This document shows positions 20,666 to 32,337 of a stretch of 58,500 bases of DNA, piece after piece. The stretch covers positions 600,564-659,063 of the forward strand of contig RPFO01000213.1 of the NCBI GenBank assembly GCA_009746045.1. The letters are read 5' to 3'. The notes beneath the pieces are model-generated. The model saw only the letters and a list, made by a program, of their open reading frames with translations. It was not told where the DNA came from and searched no databases. Position 1 is the stretch's first letter, and each line of letters opens with the position of its first letter. The DNA is from Mesostigma viride. Lineage: Eukaryota; Streptophyta; Mesostigmatophyceae; Mesostigmatales; Mesostigmataceae. The position numbers and the translations under genes are program-made.

Positions 20666-20913
20666 TCAGTGGATCCCTAAGCTAGCCTTGGGTCCACTGT
20701 GCCAGGACTCAGCCCCCCCCCCCTCCACCTCTTCCCCCCCCGCTGTCAAGCGGACCCGGGGGGAGGAGTCAGATGAGGAGGGTAAGGCCAGGAAGGCCAA
20801 GGACAAGCGTCCTGTGACGCTAGGGGACAGGAAGACTCTTATGAGTCAGTTTGTTAAGGGGACTCGCACGTCCAAAAGCCTGAAAAACTGACTTTAATGA
20901 ATTTCAGTTCCAA
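20666..20913 (+). other. Short orphan ORF end, unrecognised
   Basis: Plus-strand codons up to a stop near 20,889 read a proline/serine stretch then a highly charged tail (RGEESDEEGKARKAKDKR ... MSQFVKGTRTSKSLKN). It lies between truncated element B and the D leader. It could be the end of a displaced gene or chance. Confidence 0.2.
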
Positions 20914-22661
20914 TGCACTCGGGAACCATCTAGTGATGATTGAGTACCATAAATATGATGTTTGGACATTCATGCCACCACTTGTTGGGGGTACTACGCC
21001 CAACCACGCACCGGTGGCGAGCTAAAAATAGAAAAAGACGGTATTTATGAGATATTTTGCCCAAGACAAACCACTTATCCAAATGACCTGCCCATACATT
21101 TCTGCAAAGTTCCCTCACTTTTTTAAAAGCTGGGCTATTTACATGGCCAAAATGGTCACATTTGTTTGAGTTATTAATTTCCCCGCAAAATGGGTACTTT
21201 TTTTAGCCAAAAAAAATAAATCAAATCATTAACACATCAGATTGGGTCATTCATACACTTTAAATTCCACTGAGTGGGGGGAAACACAACCCCAAAGTTT
21301 GAGCTCATTCTGACAAGCGTAGCTCAAGTTATTGATTTTCCTGTGATGCCACCTGGGTAGACGCTAAAAGAGAATTGAGCTAGTGCTGAGCCAAAATGAC
21401 ATCTGTTTTGCTACCCTAGACACCAAAAAACATGCCCACTTTGATCACGGAGTGCGAGGAGGATGTCCGGAGCGTCATACGCCCCACCCCTCCATCGTCA
21501 CAGCCAGCCTTGTGAGTCTACCCTTAACAACAAGGCTGGTAGGACGACACGCCTGAGCAGCATATGTCATGCCTATCTCAGGCTAATAATGTGTGATTTT
21601 GTGCCAACAACCAAGTTGTTCCACCCAACAACACATCAAAAACCCTCTTCCAAAATGCCCAACAAGCCGGACATGTGGAGGACCACACACGCAGTATATA
21701 AAGAGAAAATAAGCTGACTTTTTATCCAGCCAACCTGTGGCTAGCTGCTCTGGTTAGCATGACAAAGGCTATCATTTACTCAGTGGGAAAGGTGAAGAGA
21801 CCATTGGAACAACCTACCTGACGCATGTGCCACCAAAGCATTGTGTCCCGCAAAATGCACACTGCCTCCTTTCTAACAAGCACGAGCCACTTTCTTTAGG
21901 AGACAGGTGCCAGCTCGTCAGTGTCTAGAGAAAATGATGCCGCTGCTTAGGAAGACCGCGTGAATTTCCTCGAACACAACTGTCTATAAAGCAAAAGAAA
22001 TTTCAGAGAAGCATGGAAATAAAAGCATTACACCTTCCCGACAGGTTGTGGGCCACGCGCTGCAGCAAGCCAGCCACGTCACAGACGAACTTGCTAAAAA
22101 ACATCCAGGAATCCATGCAGCGATGCAGCGCCAGGACCCGCAACTTCATGGCTGCATCTGGCCGGAAAGAAGGCAAAAAGCTTACGCTCAACGAGCTAAG
22201 AAAGCAGGAAAGCGCTATCTTAGGACGTTTAATTCAAGAACGTACCATAACGGGCATTTATTCGTGCCCAGGCGCACAAGAAAGGCCACCCTTTCATGGA
22301 GAGGTCGGGCGCGCATCGCGCAGGCCTAATGTTATCTTACCGCAAAATGACGGGAAAGGTAAAGATAGCAGCGGGAATTTTTACGGCTTTAGAAACATCA
22401 TTAAACTACCTTCCATTAGGACCATCAAAACTGGCAACAATCGACAATCACACCTGCAGGCATCAATTATACTTTATTCATCCCGACAGAAATTCAGGCC
22501 GGACCCCCCCTGCCGATGGTAAAGAAAAAGAGCCCGCGACATTATAGATCGCAACTATCCCACCATAAATTAGAATCAGTTACTAATTTTCTCCAAGAAT
22601 CGAGCATTTTTTCTGCTTTCCGCGAGCCAGATTTGTCACGTTTCGTCTAAAAGCAGTCGCC
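20914..22661 (+). repeat. 5' LTR plus leader of copia-like element D
   Basis: This stretch is homologous, in inverted orientation, to 43,415-41,677 upstream of the gag of E. Shared blocks include ACCATAAAxATGATGTTTGG near 20,949, CACTTGTTGGGGGTACTAC near 20,980, CGTACCAT..CGGG near 22,240 and the bases just before the gag ATG (TCCGCGAGC...GTCGCCATGGCC). The LTR probably starts at TGCACTC (20,914); its 3' boundary and primer site were not resolved. ORFs at 22,013-22,547 are inside this region and not convincing. Confidence 0.55.
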
Positions 22662-24053
22662 ATGGCCACTTCCGCAAGGGGTGCGCGCACCGTGCACCCA
22701 CTTTTCACGGTACGGAGGGTACCGCGGAATTTTTTTGGCGCGGAAAATATTCGCCGCGCCGAGTCCCCTTTGGAGCCTCAAGGGCAAGGGCAAGGGCAAG
22801 GGCAAGGGCAAGGGCAAGGGCAAGGGCAAGGGCAAGGGCAAGGGCAAGGGCAAGGGCAAGGGGCAGGGGAAGGGGAAGGGTAGGTCATCCCCCCCAGGGG
22901 GGAACACTAACAAGTCTTCTGGGGCTGGGTCCTCCACCCCCAAGAAGGATGTGAAATGTGTGCGTTGTGGGCGTCGTGGCCACAGCAAGGACAAGTGCAA
23001 CAAACGCAGGGAGCACCTGGGTGATCTGGAGGTGCTCTGCCACAAGTGCCTGGGACCGCCTCACGGGGACCCCACCAAGTGCACCAAGGATCCGTGGCAG
23101 CCCCCCAAATGTAAGTCCTCACACCCTCACACGTGTCATGATGAGTCGTGTCCCCTACACCACCCAATATCCAGCTCCACTGCCCAGGCAGGGACACAGG
23201 ATGGGAGGATGTTGACAGGATGTCAAGTTAATTCTGCTACCTCTCACTCTCCACCTTCATGCTCAGCTGTCAAGGCTGTAAGCAAGGTTGGCAAAGTGTT
23301 GAAGTATTACACAGAAACCTCTGACAGTGAACCCAGGTTCACCTCCTTGATACCCAAGGTGTCCAGGGTCATGACCCAAGCTCTTAGTAACATCAGTTAT
23401 GAGGAGCTGGCATTGCAACTGCACTTACTGTATGGTCATGAGGCATGTGCAGAGGTGGTAGCAGCTGCATTGGGAGGTACGGCACTCAGGAAGGCATGTC
23501 AGCTGATCAGGAAACACTGTCAGCACTGCCAAATGTATGCACCTAAACCACCCAAGTGGCATGTAGCTACACCACCTAAGTGCAAGGGCAGAGTGGTCGG
23601 GGATGTGTTCCATATTAAGGAACAGCCCTATCTGGCTTTAAAGGACGCATGGTCCAGGTACACAGCAATAGAACCTCTCCCTGGTATGGACAAGTCTCAG
23701 TTGCACAGAGCTATATTAATAGCACAAGCCAGGTACTACCCAGTAGAAGCACTGCTGTTAGATCAGCAATTTAGTTGCCTTGCTGGGGCAGAGGGCTGTG
23801 AAGCTATAGACCTGGCTGGGCTCTATAGAAGATCATGAGAGACAAGGTATCATTGAGAGGGCAATTAGGTCTATCAAAACCTTGGTAGCCAAAGAAGGTG
23901 AGAACCTGTTAGCTGACAGTGGGTCATATGCTGATAGGGCACTGTGGGCTACTAAGATATGCCAGATACTCAATAGACGACCACTCCTGCAGACACCCTA
24001 TGGTATTATCACACCAGATGGGTTACAGGCTGGGATATACCCACCTGAGGTAC
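22662..24053 (+). pseudogene. Gag-integrase part of copia-like element D, upstream of the CACTA insertion
   Basis: ATG 22,662 starts MATSARGARTVHPLFTVR, homologous to the gag start of E. After a (GGGCAA)n tract the frame of 22,681-23,838 carries a CCHC knuckle (CVRCGRRGHSKDKC), a second Cys-rich segment (CHKC...CHDESCPLHH), the integrase His/Cys module (LYGHEAC...CQHCQMYAPKPPKWH) and the rve core: GDVFHIKEQPYLALKDAWSRY and LLDQQFSCL. A 4-base TATA insertion at about 23,825 shifts the frame before EDHERQGIIERAIRSIKTLV, which carries the Glu. PPEV ends at the CACTA element. Most of the gag core seen in A and E is absent, so an internal deletion is likely around the KG repeat. Confidence 0.8.
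22787..22865. repeat. (GGGCAA)n hexamer repeat in gag
   Basis: About thirteen units, encoding alternating Lys-Gly (or Gln-Gly in the other frame). It sits at the point where the gag core is missing, so replication slippage or recombination at the repeat may explain the deletion. Confidence 0.9.
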
Positions 24054-24068
24054 TACACTAGGAACTCG

Positions 24069-24446
24069 TTGGTGGTAAAAAATACCACTTTTATCACTTT
24101 TTATCACTTTTTATCACTTTTTATCACTTTTTACCACTTTTTACCACCCACAAGGAGTAAAAAGCCGTAAAAAGCCGTAAAAAGCCGTAAAAAGCCGTAA
24201 AAAGCCGTAAAAAGCCGTAAAAAGCAGTAAAAAGCAGTAAAAAGCAGTAAAAAATACCACCTTTTACCACTTTTACCACCTAATGGAGGTGGTAAAAGTG
24301 GTAAAAGGTGGAAAATGGTGGTAAAAAGCCGTAAAAAGCCGTAAAAAGCAGTAAAAAGCAGTAAAAGTGGTAAAAAGTGATAAAAAGTGGCTGAAGTGGT
24401 AAAAAGAACACCACGACGAGCACAAAAGTGGTAAAAAACACAAGGG
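24069..24446. repeat. Left subterminal repeat array of the CACTA element
   Basis: Repeated 10-base words in both orientations: ATCACTTTTT/TTTTTACCAC to the left, then AAAAAGCCGT and AAAAAGCAGT, then GTGGTAAAA. In characterised CACTA elements such subterminal arrays bind the element's regulatory protein; the same role is inferred here. Confidence 0.85.
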
Positions 24447-24519
24447 CTGAACCGACAACAAGTCAGTTTAGGCCTAAACAATGAATGATGCATCTTTATT
24501 CAACATAATATCGGCATGA

Positions 24520-24524
24520 TTACA
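24520..24524 (-). terminator. Candidate TGTAA poly(A) signal for the transposase gene
   Basis: TGTAA on the minus strand, about 48 bases after the stop codon. TGTAA is the usual poly(A) signal in chlorophyte algae. A five-base word is weak evidence alone. Confidence 0.35.
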
Positions 24525-24571
24525 CTTGTGAGCAGCATCTAATGAGGCCGCAAAATGCTTGCACAGCAGCA

Positions 24572-27500
24572 TCAATCAGAATCATCCTTGGCATCACTAC
24601 CGTTAAAATCACTGTCATTCCCCTCGTTGCTAGGGGTTTGTTCTCTATAGTCCCTGACCGTGCGCGCGCGTGCACTTGTGCGCAACGGGGGCATGGGCTC
24701 CTTCCCCTTGTGTGATGCAGGCGCCAAAGCCTCAGATTTCTTCTTTCTCTTGCGAGGCGGGGCTGCGCGTGAGGGTTCTGCCGCCGTGGTTGCCGGCGCA
24801 GGCTGCCGTTCAGCGGGCGGCTTCTTTTTCTTGCGAGGCGGGGCTGCGCGTGAAGGTCCTGCCGCCGTGGTTGCCGGCGCGGGCTGCCGTTCATCGGGCG
24901 GCTTCTTTTTCTTGCGCGGCGGGGCTGCGCGTGAAGGTCGTGCCGCCGTGCTTGATGGCGCGGGCGACGGATCAGCGGGCGGCGGTTCAGCGGGCGGCCG
25001 TTCAGCGGGCGGCTCAGGTGGGAAGTACCTGATGTCTTCCTGCCACCTTGTCGCCGTGCTTTGGAAAAACTCGTTCTCCAAAGCCCACCCGGTTGCCAGG
25101 TGACGGGGCAGCTTGCAGTGAATGACCGAAAGCTGGGGCTGATGCCGTGGGTCCAGCACAAACCCAACAGAGCTAACAGATGTTGGCCACACTAGCTTTG
25201 CCGTGCGTGGTGCCTCGGCGCTGCGGACCAACACCAAGCGTTGATCCCGAATGTAAGCCACCTCCGATGCATCGAAAAGCTCTACTCTCAGCACAAGCTG
25301 TTGAGTCCACTGCCCCACCGGCTGCACCAGCTTTGCCACGAGAATGTGGGTCAGGTAGCCGTACTGAGTGCTGCTTCCCTCCTTATGGTAGGCTACACCA
25401 CAGTTTGCAGTCCGCCATGCTTGCTTCCTGTCAGCTTCTTTTGTCCGGTAATTGAAACCGTACAAGTGCACCCTATCATACTCCTCAGCCTTGAGCTGCA
25501 CGCCGGCTGCTGCAGCCTGGACAAGCTCCGGGACCAGCGGCTGCTGGTTGAGTCCGATCCAGTCTTTGAGCCATGAGAGGTCGCTGCACAAGGGCCGCCT
25601 GCATGCACATCGTATACAAAGCAAGATAGCAATGCAAGAAAAAAAAATTAGAATAACGGCAGTAGTCCTTGGAAATCAGATGAAGTTCCCTATACTGAAA
25701 GAAAATCAGCTCAAAGAATAGCAACTTACAATAATAGGACAGCGGCGTCTTACCAGTAGGCCTCATCGCCGTTGACTTCGGGATCTTTGTACTCCGCATT
25801 GGGCAGCGCATACTCCAACAAAATCGCGCCCACTTCATCAGATTCCGCGGCGGTGAAAGTGTAGAAATTCTTGCGGCTGCGCCCCCCCAACTCGACCTTC
25901 TTGGACGGGTCTGCGTGGATGACGTCCCAGATGTAGTAGCGGTCTTTTGGCTGAAAGAAAAAAAAGAAAGCAAACAAGACATTGCAAGCAGCGCACACAA
26001 ATATGCACAGAAATTAGCTGCATGCAGCACAAGACCGTGCCACAAGGAGCGCGTACATAACACTAAATCTGCACACAAATCCATTAAAAAAAAAAATCGG
26101 TCACTAGCGTGTACTTACCATCCCGGTTTTCACCATGTGATAGGCCAGATGGGTCAGCGCCTCAGACTTGCGATATGCTCCGTCCATGGAGCACTCCACA
26201 TTGACGTTGGACAGCTTAGCTTTCGTGATGGCCCCCATCATCCGCTCGCCCGACGCCATGGTGCGGGTGTCACATCGACCCAACAAGGGGATTTGCTGGG
26301 CCAGGTGGGCCATCATATGAACAGATTTTGCCATCTCAGACGCTGGCGCTATACGCTCCATCGCCACAGCAGCAAGCAAAAACATCTCGCCGCAGTCATC
26401 CAACTGCTGCTGAGTCGCCGGGCCGCTAGAAAACACAAAGTCCCAGGCCGCTGATTGAAGGAGAAATGCTTGCCGTGCATCGTCATCTAACCGCCCACGC
26501 AAGATGGTCGGGAGTTGCTTGCAAAAGTAGAGGATCTTGTCACGCGTCTTGGATTTTTCAGTACTCTTCGCATCGCAGAGCAAGCCACTGATCCGGCCGG
26601 TGAAGTAGTCGGGTAGGCTATGCGCCATGATGTCATCGAGACCTGCGCATTACAACCACGCGCAAAAAAATAACACATAGTAGTAACACGACAGCCGAAA
26701 AAAATAGTCAGTCCTATGTAAATCACACAGACCATAGTCAGTCCTACATATTAAATTTCCAAATTACGGGAAAAATAAAAACCCAATGTCACACTTACGC
26801 TTGATATCAGCCTTTTCCTCATTACCCGGGGCGCGGTGCTGGCGCCCTCTTCTTCTTGCGGCCTTTCTTCGGTGGACTTTGGTGGTCTCCCTCCGGTGGT
26901 GGGTCTCCCTCCGGTGGTGGGTCTCCCTCCGGTGGAGGGTCTTCATCAGGCCGCCACAGCTCCGGGTTCAGACCGAGGACCTTCAGCCTGCCACGAAGTG
27001 ACCCGGTCGCCATAGCCTTCCCTGCATGGAGTACAAACAGAAAAAAAAAACAAAACAATATTACATCAGCTTTCCATGTGAACAGATAGGCCACAGTCAA
27101 TGTATGCATGCAACAATCACAATGAAATGATACAATCAAATGTTTAGCAATTACCGCTTGTGCAATGAATGACCCGCTTGAAGTTGTTGGGACACAGATG
27201 GAACTCGTCAATAAAATGACGGATCTTCAGGTGAACCCAGTACGGTAACTTGAGAAACGGCTCGGGCTGCTTTTTTAGCGTAGCACAGTACTTCAGGTAG
27301 CCAGCATGGTCCATCTCCTGAACAACAGGAGCGTGAGCCGGCCGGCGGGGGTCACCCTCGGGAAACATGCGGTCATTGCCAAGGAGAACGATACGGCCAT
27401 TTGAGATAAAAACCCCACGCCACTCATCACCATGTAGGACGCATTGATAGTACCCTGCATCTGGAATGTTCAGGGACTTGGAGTATGCCGGGTAGTCGTG

Positions 27501-28637
27501 AATTATGCCAGCAAGAATGGACCTCACAAATGTCGTAGTGTAAACACCCGCCACGTCCAGCGTCACATCACAAATGTAATACCCCTTCCACAGTACCAGG
27601 AAGTCCTCAGCGATCAAGTCCAAAAAAATGGTCATGTTCTTGGGTGCCTTCCCCTTCATGGCGCCCACAAGAAGCACCATAGGGCAAAACCGCCCATTCA
27701 CCATCACCCACTCGGGCAAGTTGACACAGGAAACAAACGCGGGCCAGCTGCTGTGGGTATCCATGAAAGACCTTGGACATACTCCGTCAAAATTCAGAAG
27801 GAAGATGGTGTTCCGCGGCTGGCTGCGAAAGTCCCAGTTGTTCTTTATGTGCTGGATGGCACGGCTGTCTGCACGAACAGGTCCATGCACAAGAAACACC
27901 AGACGTAAAAAGAAAGGTATCCATCAGAGCAGTACAAACAAAAGATAAGCGCAAGAGGAAAAATCTCGAACTTGATACTTTGGCACACATTGCATAACAG
28001 AAGGCGTAGAAACAAGTGCAAACCTGCCTTTCAAGCCGTCCACAACGCGCGTGGATGAGTCTGGCTCCCTGTTTTCATGTTTCGCAGCGTACTGAAGGGC
28101 TTCCGCCATTTCCGGGACTCGGAACCAGGCCCTAATCCGATCCATCAGGGGGAAGTGCCTAACCTGGCGATGCGCTTTCCGCGAGTTGACGATGTCACCG
28201 TTTCTGTCAGTGTACGTCTCGTAGCGCGACAGCTTGCAAAGAGGGCAGCTCTTAGTAATCTTGTCCTTGTACAAGTAACCCTCGCATGGGCAGGCATCGT
28301 ACACACGGTACCCCAAGCCCAAGCCTTTGATCACTTTCCGTGCCTTCCAGATACTGTCGGGCAGAGTGTTGCCCGCGGGGAGAACGTTTCCCAACAGCTT
28401 GAAGAGCTCATCAGCAAAGCTCTGAGGGCATGAGTTTTCCCCCATTAGCGTCAGCAATTGCAATGTAAACATCAAGGCCTTGCTCTCAGATCCCGGGTAC
28501 AATGGCGTATCGTCCTTGACTCTGGCCACTGCTTCGTCATAATTTCTAGCAAACTGGCGTGCTGCATCCTCTCCACTGGCCGACCCGTCGTCAGGGTCCT
28601 CGGCCATGAATTCATCGACTGTCTGTCCTTGACGCAT
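24572..28637 (-). CDS. TNP2-like CACTA transposase, six exons
   Basis: Exons (minus): 28,637-28,024; 27,864-27,155; 27,021-26,799; 26,642-26,119; 25,950-25,754; 25,598-24,572. All introns are GT-AG and phases match, except that exon 3 carries one extra base near 26,822-26,832. Corrected length is about 1,097 residues. Exon 1 has the conserved N-terminal block (LYPGSESKALMFTLQLL, LPAGNTLPDSIWKARKVIKGLGL, ACPCEGYLY, CPLCKLSRY). Exon 2 has the Transposase_21-type core (LNFDGVCPRSF, HSSWPAFVSCVNLP, AMKGKAPKNMTIFLDLIAEDFLVLWKG). Exon 4 has a DUF4218-like segment (KSVHMMAHLAQQIPLLGRCDTRTMASGERMMG). Exons 5-6 hold a conserved-looking tail (PKDRYYIWDVI, YGYLTHILVAKL), then three Ala/Pro/Lys repeats (RAAPPRKKKKPP) and an acidic end. 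It should bind the element ends and catalyse cut-and-paste transposition in the nucleus. Confidence 0.88.
26885..26940. repeat. 18-bp tandem repeat in exon 3 of the transposase
   Basis: Three copies of GGTCTCCCTCCGGTGGTG (last with GGAG), encoding DPPPEG on the minus strand. It is just upstream of the frameshift. Confidence 0.85.
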
Positions 28638-28652
28638 TTACAATCTCTACAT

Positions 28653-28694
28653 GGAGGGCCGGCATCGACCGTTGATGGTCAATGCCGGCCCTCC
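28653..28694. repeat. 18-bp-arm hairpin 16 bases upstream of the transposase ATG
   Basis: Arms 28,653-28,670 (GGAGGGCCGGCATCGACC) and 28,677-28,694 pair at 17 of 18 positions with a 6-base loop. It lies between the divergent CACTA genes, next to the start of the minus-strand gene. A regulatory or translation-limiting role is possible; a nested tiny inverted repeat is an alternative. Confidence 0.75.
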
Positions 28695-28772
28695 GTGGCT
28701 AACCAGTCGCCATCGGGATCACAAATCGAGCCACGCTAGGGCGTCTGCGCCAGTGAGACCACTGGCAGCTCA

Positions 28773-29075
28773 CTAATCAACCGTGACCATGAAGTCCGGC
28801 TCAGTCGACATTTCCAGGAACGCATCCAACATAATTTGGCGATAAAACTCAGGAAGCCTGCAGGATGACCAATGAAACTGGACAATGTAGGTATCCGTGG
28901 AGGAAGGGAAAGGAGACATCACGAAATTTGGCCAGCTAGCATGTGTGTCGATGTAAGTGTTCGGCTCGAGTCCGGTATCCATGGGTGGGTAGCAACCGAC
29001 CGCCATCTTTCTGGTGCCACCCGCCGCCGTGATAGCCGCTAAGTCACCCGTTGCAAGTTTGAGTCTGCTCGCCAA
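28773..29075 (-). CDS. Small ORF between the CACTA genes, unrecognised
   Basis: 100 codons starting MASRLKLATGDLAAITAAGG. The segment YIDTHASWPNFVMSPFPSSTDTY loosely echoes the MDTHSSWPAFVSCVNLP block of the transposase core, so it may be a degenerate duplicated piece or an upstream exon. No splice link to exon 1 could be demonstrated. Confidence 0.3.
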   Translation of the reverse strand: MASRLKLATGDLAAITAAGGTRKMAVGCYPPMDTGLEPNTYIDTHASWPNFVMSPFPSSTDTYIVQFHWSSCRLPEFYRQIMLDAFLEMSTEPDFMVTVD

Positions 29076-29305
29076 CGCTTTCGATGTCGTCGATCCCTTT
29101 TGATCAAACGGACATTTTCTCAGTCATTCAAATGGTAGATATTACGGTCAGTGTACGGTAGTGTTGGTTAGTCACGGGCTCATTGGTAGAAGTCTACTGA
29201 AACGGTACAGCCTTAGCTCCTGAGGCCTCTGTACTTGTACCAAGCAGTACGGAGTTTAGCCGATCCGCACGCAGCCGCGCGGGGCGTGCGGGCCCCGCGC
29301 GAGGC

Positions 29306-31760
29306 GTGCGGTCCGGCCGTTTGTGTAGCTGCCGTTGGTGCCTTTTGGCGAAAGACGTTCAAAAAATTTTTGCGCGGGATGCTGCCAGGTTCGTCGATCT
29401 GCTGAATCCAACGGCGGACAGAGGCAGGTGCAGTGCGTCATGTATACGTTGGCACCGTCTCCGTTCGCAAAACGGGGGGATTCCGGACTTAGCCAGCCTT
29501 GGTCGCATGGTGGTGTGCGACCGAACGTTGTAAATGCCGAGAAGGGTAGCAGTGCTACGACCAGCTCACGTGTGCAGTCCTGAGGAGTGGGAGCGATTTG
29601 ATGCAAGAGCGAAGAGGAAAAGCCGAAACAAAACGTCGTTCCCTCGGAATATGTGCGGACCTTAAGACTGCAAATCACGACCTTTGGCCGTGCATACCTC
29701 GTAGAGGGGTATGTCCTCAAGGAACAGGATGGCGCCATGGTGGATGCTCTCATTAACCGGGTAAAGAAGAGCTGCATAAACTTTCTAGAAACATGTGTGG
29801 CTGACGACAACCGTGCAGAGCTGGATAAGTATGAGGCATCCAGCTGGGTGGTAGACCCGACGACTGGTGAGCTCACCGCCCAGAAGCCCAAGGGCTCCAA
29901 ACCCAAAGCCCTAAGTGTTGAAGAATTCGTAAAAAAGGAGCTGAGCCGGTGGCTAAGCAACTCCAGCTTAAAAAAGAGGCAGAGTTGCCGAGGACGAGGA
30001 TGATGACGTGAAGGAAAATACCAAAGCGCTAAGCGACGTGACCAACATGCCAAAGGTAATAACGCTATCTTTAGCTACAGGAGTCTGCAAGCTTCTTGGT
30101 TTTTTCTTTCATCGCAGGTCTGCTACTAACCGACTTCCCGAATGTTAACGTCCTTATTCCATGCCCCGCCCTCTGCTTGCAGACAACTCCTGCTGCCAAG
30201 CCGGCGGCAAAGCCGGCGGCCAAGCCGGCGGCCAAGCCGGAGGTCAAGCCGGAAGTAAAGCCGGAAGTAAAGCCGGAGGTCAAGCCGGAGGCCAAGCCTG
30301 TGCAGCATGCCACAGGCGTCCGAGCAGATGAAATTCGGAGACTCAGAGCTCGGCTCCAAGCCCTTGAGGAGGAGTTAGAGCAGGAAGTGGCAGGGTACGC
30401 GCCTGCACCTGTGGAGGTATCGGATGTGAGGCCGCCGCCTCCGGTGGCCAAGAAGGTTGTACCGCCGCCCCCTCCCGTTCCCAAGCAGCCTGTCATGCCG
30501 CCCCCTCCGGTGGCCAAGAAGGTTGTACCGCCGCCCCCTCCCGTTGGCACGCAGCCTGTCATGCCGCCCCCTCCGGTGCCCAGCAACGCTGTGCAGCCGT
30601 CCCCTCCGGTGCCCAACAACACCGTGGAGCCGCCCACTACGGTGCCCAAGCTGGCCGACCTGCCAATGCCGGATGGTCTCCCGCCTGCTCGTGTGCCTGC
30701 CATCAAGCCAGATGTCTTCGAGCCCATCACGTCGCGCCCCGCCGTCAACAAGCCGCCCGCCAGCAACAAGCCGGCCGCCAGCAAGAAGCCGGCCGCCAGC
30801 AAGAAGCCGGCTGCAAAGCGAAAGCTTCCTAGTGGTCCCATGGACTTGGGGCTTGCGCACTATCTGAGCACCTTACTGCCAACCGCGGTGGTTCAAGAGC
30901 GACCGGGCCCTGGTGGTTTCGGAGAAGCACTGCACGGGGCCTTCGTGGCACAAAGGTACAAGTACGAGCGCGATGGGGCGCGGCCGGCTGCGTATGTTTG
31001 GGAGCCTGGCAAAGTGGTGGAGGTGAAGCCGAAGCTCAAGGCCCCTTACGGCACGCGGTTTGTGGAGCGTGATGGGGGCTCGCAAATGCTGTTTGTTGAC
31101 TTTGCCACGATGCATTACGGTGACGCCGAGGGCAACGAGAATGCGTGGGTCCTTCTGGGCAACGTCACTGACGACGACCTTCGAGGCGCACGTGCGAAAT
31201 TGAAGGAGAGTTGGGGGCCAGCAGAGGAGAAGGAGGAGGTGTCGGATGAGTATGTACCGGCCAAGCGAGCGCGGGCGCCACCCAAGGAGAAGGCGTCTGC
31301 CGGTGCTCCCTCCGCGCCAGCGATCCCGCCTGCCTCTAGCTCTTCGACCGCAACGGTGTCTGCCGGTGCTCCCTCCGCGCCAGCGATCCCGCCTGCCTCT
31401 AGCTCTCCGGCCGCAACAGCGTCTGCCGGTGCTCCCTCCGCGCCAGCGATCCCGCCTGCCTCTAGCCCTTCGCCCGCAATGGCGTCTGCCGGTGCTCCCT
31501 CCGCGCCAGCGATCCCGCCTGCCTCTAGCTCTTCGACCGCAACGGAGTCTGCCGGTGCTCCCTCCGCGCCAGCGATCCCGCCTGCCTCTAGCTCTCCGGC
31601 CGCAACGGCGTCTGCCGATGCTCCCTCCGCGCCAGATCTCACCGAGGCGGAACTGGAGCTTGCCGCGCTCAAGGCCATGATGGCAAAAGCGCAGCGGAAA
31701 GTTGAGCTGGAGCGGCAAGCAAAGGAGTCCCAGAGTCAGACTCCTGATCCGGTAATTTAG
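29306..31760 (+). CDS. Second gene of the CACTA element, proline/alanine-rich, divergent from the transposase
   Basis: Coding is best supported from about 29,590 to 30,055 and from 30,183 to the TAG at 31,758-31,760, joined by a GT-AG intron. The start is uncertain; upstream frames at 29,306-29,583 may be an earlier exon. Apparent frameshifts occur near 29,600 and 29,960. The first part has QITTFGRAYLVEGYVLKEQDG and an acidic DEDDD stretch. The second has AAKP/EVKP repeats, a coiled-coil-like helix (RADEIRRLRARLQALEEELEQEV), PPPPVAKKVV repeats, a globular core (GGFGEALHGAFVAQRYKYERDG...VLLGNV) and five 21-residue repeats (SAGAPSAPAIPPASS...). Known CACTA elements often encode a second, DNA-binding protein acting on subterminal repeats (TNPA-like). 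That role is inferred from position; no sequence similarity is claimed. Confidence 0.6.
30056..30182 (+). other. Intron with TACTAAC branch site in the second CACTA gene
   Basis: GTAATA donor at 30,056 and TTGCAG acceptor ending 30,182. A perfect TACTAAC lies at 30,124-30,130, 52 bases before the acceptor. Confidence 0.7.
31296..31635. repeat. 63-bp coding tandem repeat, about five copies
   Basis: In-frame repeat of 21 codons (SAGAPSAPAIPPASSSxxATx) in the second CACTA gene. Copies differ at only a few bases, so the array expanded or was homogenised recently. Confidence 0.9.
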
Positions 31761-32337
31761 TGGAATGTTTTTTCTGAAGCACGTTTTAGCTATGTAGTGA
31801 TGTGGTGTTGTCACACCCAATTGCCATGTGCGTATATTTTTGTTACTCATGTATGTATCACTCTCATGCTAGGTCATGCATCATACCCACAGGCATAACC
31901 CATTTCACCATGCATAGGATGTTTTGCTGGGCAACAACTATCTGCCGTGCCTGACTGCCCCCCCCCCCCTGCCTTGCTGCCCTTGTGTCCTCTTCAATGG
32001 TGGTGCTCTGTGTGCCTGCAGGCCTCCAGAGCATGAGTGCTGGCAACTGTGTGGCTTTGTTCAGGCAAAGAAGCATCATTGATCATGATGACACCTGAAG
32101 AAGAAGTAAATTAATTGGCTGGGCTTGATGCGGCCTGTGTTATTTCACAATGGTGTAAACGTATCGATGAGACGCCCAATGTGGGGCTAAATCCTCATTG
32201 TAAATCAAGAGAGACAACTGTTAATGGGATGTATTATTATTTGTAATAAAGAAACCATTTGGAATGATGGCCTGTTAAGCTGTTCTTAACAGTGCTTGTG
32301 TTGTAATGCTGGCAAAATCTGCATTTTCCCCTTTTTT
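31761..32337. other. 3' flank of the second CACTA gene, no gene seen
   Basis: Non-coding, AT-richer DNA. Contains TGTAA at about 32,202 and AATAAA at about 32,246 as possible poly(A) signals. It leads into the right subterminal array. Confidence 0.5.

Noticed and set aside
22013-22547. ORFs of 83-169 codons before the gag of element D
   Set aside because: They lie in the LTR/leader homologous to that of E, where the frame is not conserved.
29256-30053. 265-codon minus-strand ORF
   Set aside because: Antisense of the better supported, spliced second CACTA gene.
30873-31850. 325-codon minus-strand ORF rich in RRARGRRDRWRGG repeats
   Set aside because: Antisense of the 63-bp repeats in the second CACTA gene; no family features.
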